Shown here: piece after piece, positions 12,284 through 12,388 of the stretch
Position numbering within the stretch: the first letter of the stretch is position 1
Layout: every line of letters begins with the position of its first letter
NCBI GenBank assembly: GCA_031263965.1
Contig: JAISES010000318.1
Span: forward strand, 1 to 12,388
Origin: Prevotella sp.
GTDB lineage: Bacteria > Bacteroidota > Bacteroidia > Bacteroidales > Dysgonomonadaceae
Direction: 5' to 3'
DNA length: 12,388 bases
Position numbers and translations under genes: made by a program
Notes under the pieces: model-generated
What the model was told of the DNA's origin: nothing
Database searches by the model: none
What the model saw: the letters and a program-made list of their open reading frames with translations, nothing else

Positions 12284-12388
12284 AAGTTCTTTTATATTTA
12301 ATTATTTTTGAGTTTATTAACTTCAAGAGTTCTTTGAAATGATTATATTAGCGTAAAAAAAGTATAATGACATTACCGGAAATGCTAT

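Noticed and set aside
12367..12388. ATG followed by six codons to the window edge, possible gene start
   Set aside because: There are only seven codons with no upstream promoter or ribosome-binding evidence; it cannot be judged without further sequence.

Overview
The window looks like chromosomal DNA of a Bacteroidota bacterium, probably a Bacteroidales member. Four proteins have lipoprotein signal peptides with a Cys near residue 18-20. A subtilase has the remains of a C-terminal domain resembling type IX secretion sorting domains. Gene starts lack Shine-Dalgarno sequences. Several palindromic intergenic repeat families fill the gaps. The genus cannot be fixed from the sequence. No rRNA, tRNA, CRISPR, integrase or transposase gene was seen.

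Layout: 1-807 holds only repeats and a weak leftward promoter candidate. 808-4279 is a two-gene unit: a six-repeat beta-propeller lipoprotein, then a secreted S8 (subtilisin-like) protease whose last ~50 residues are cut off by a 4-base GTAC duplication. 4375-5123 is a phage tail-assembly-chaperone-like gene. It reads as two overlapping frames joined at a run of nine T, in the register of a -1 frameshift. 5209-6393 (minus) is a secreted TPR/transglutaminase-like protein. 6394-7070 is a cluster of dispersed repeats. 7071-9942 holds three more phage-structural-type genes: a tail-completion-like protein, a gp10-like neck protein and a 573-residue tail-associated protein. 10105-10527 (minus) is a small lipoprotein. 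10765-11802 (minus) is a thioredoxin-fold lipoprotein followed by a low-molecular-weight tyrosine phosphatase. 11803-12388 holds only repeats.

The propeller lipoprotein and protease probably act together at the cell envelope. The thioredoxin and phosphatase genes probably form an operon. The four phage-type genes suggest a rearranged or degraded tail module, or a domesticated one. The chaperone lies upstream of the neck genes, is separated from them by a host-type gene, and no capsid, terminase, tape-measure or lysis gene is present. The two strongest leads are the candidate frameshift in the chaperone and the exact short duplication that detaches the protease C-terminal domain. Either could be biological, or an assembly error if the source is a draft genome.
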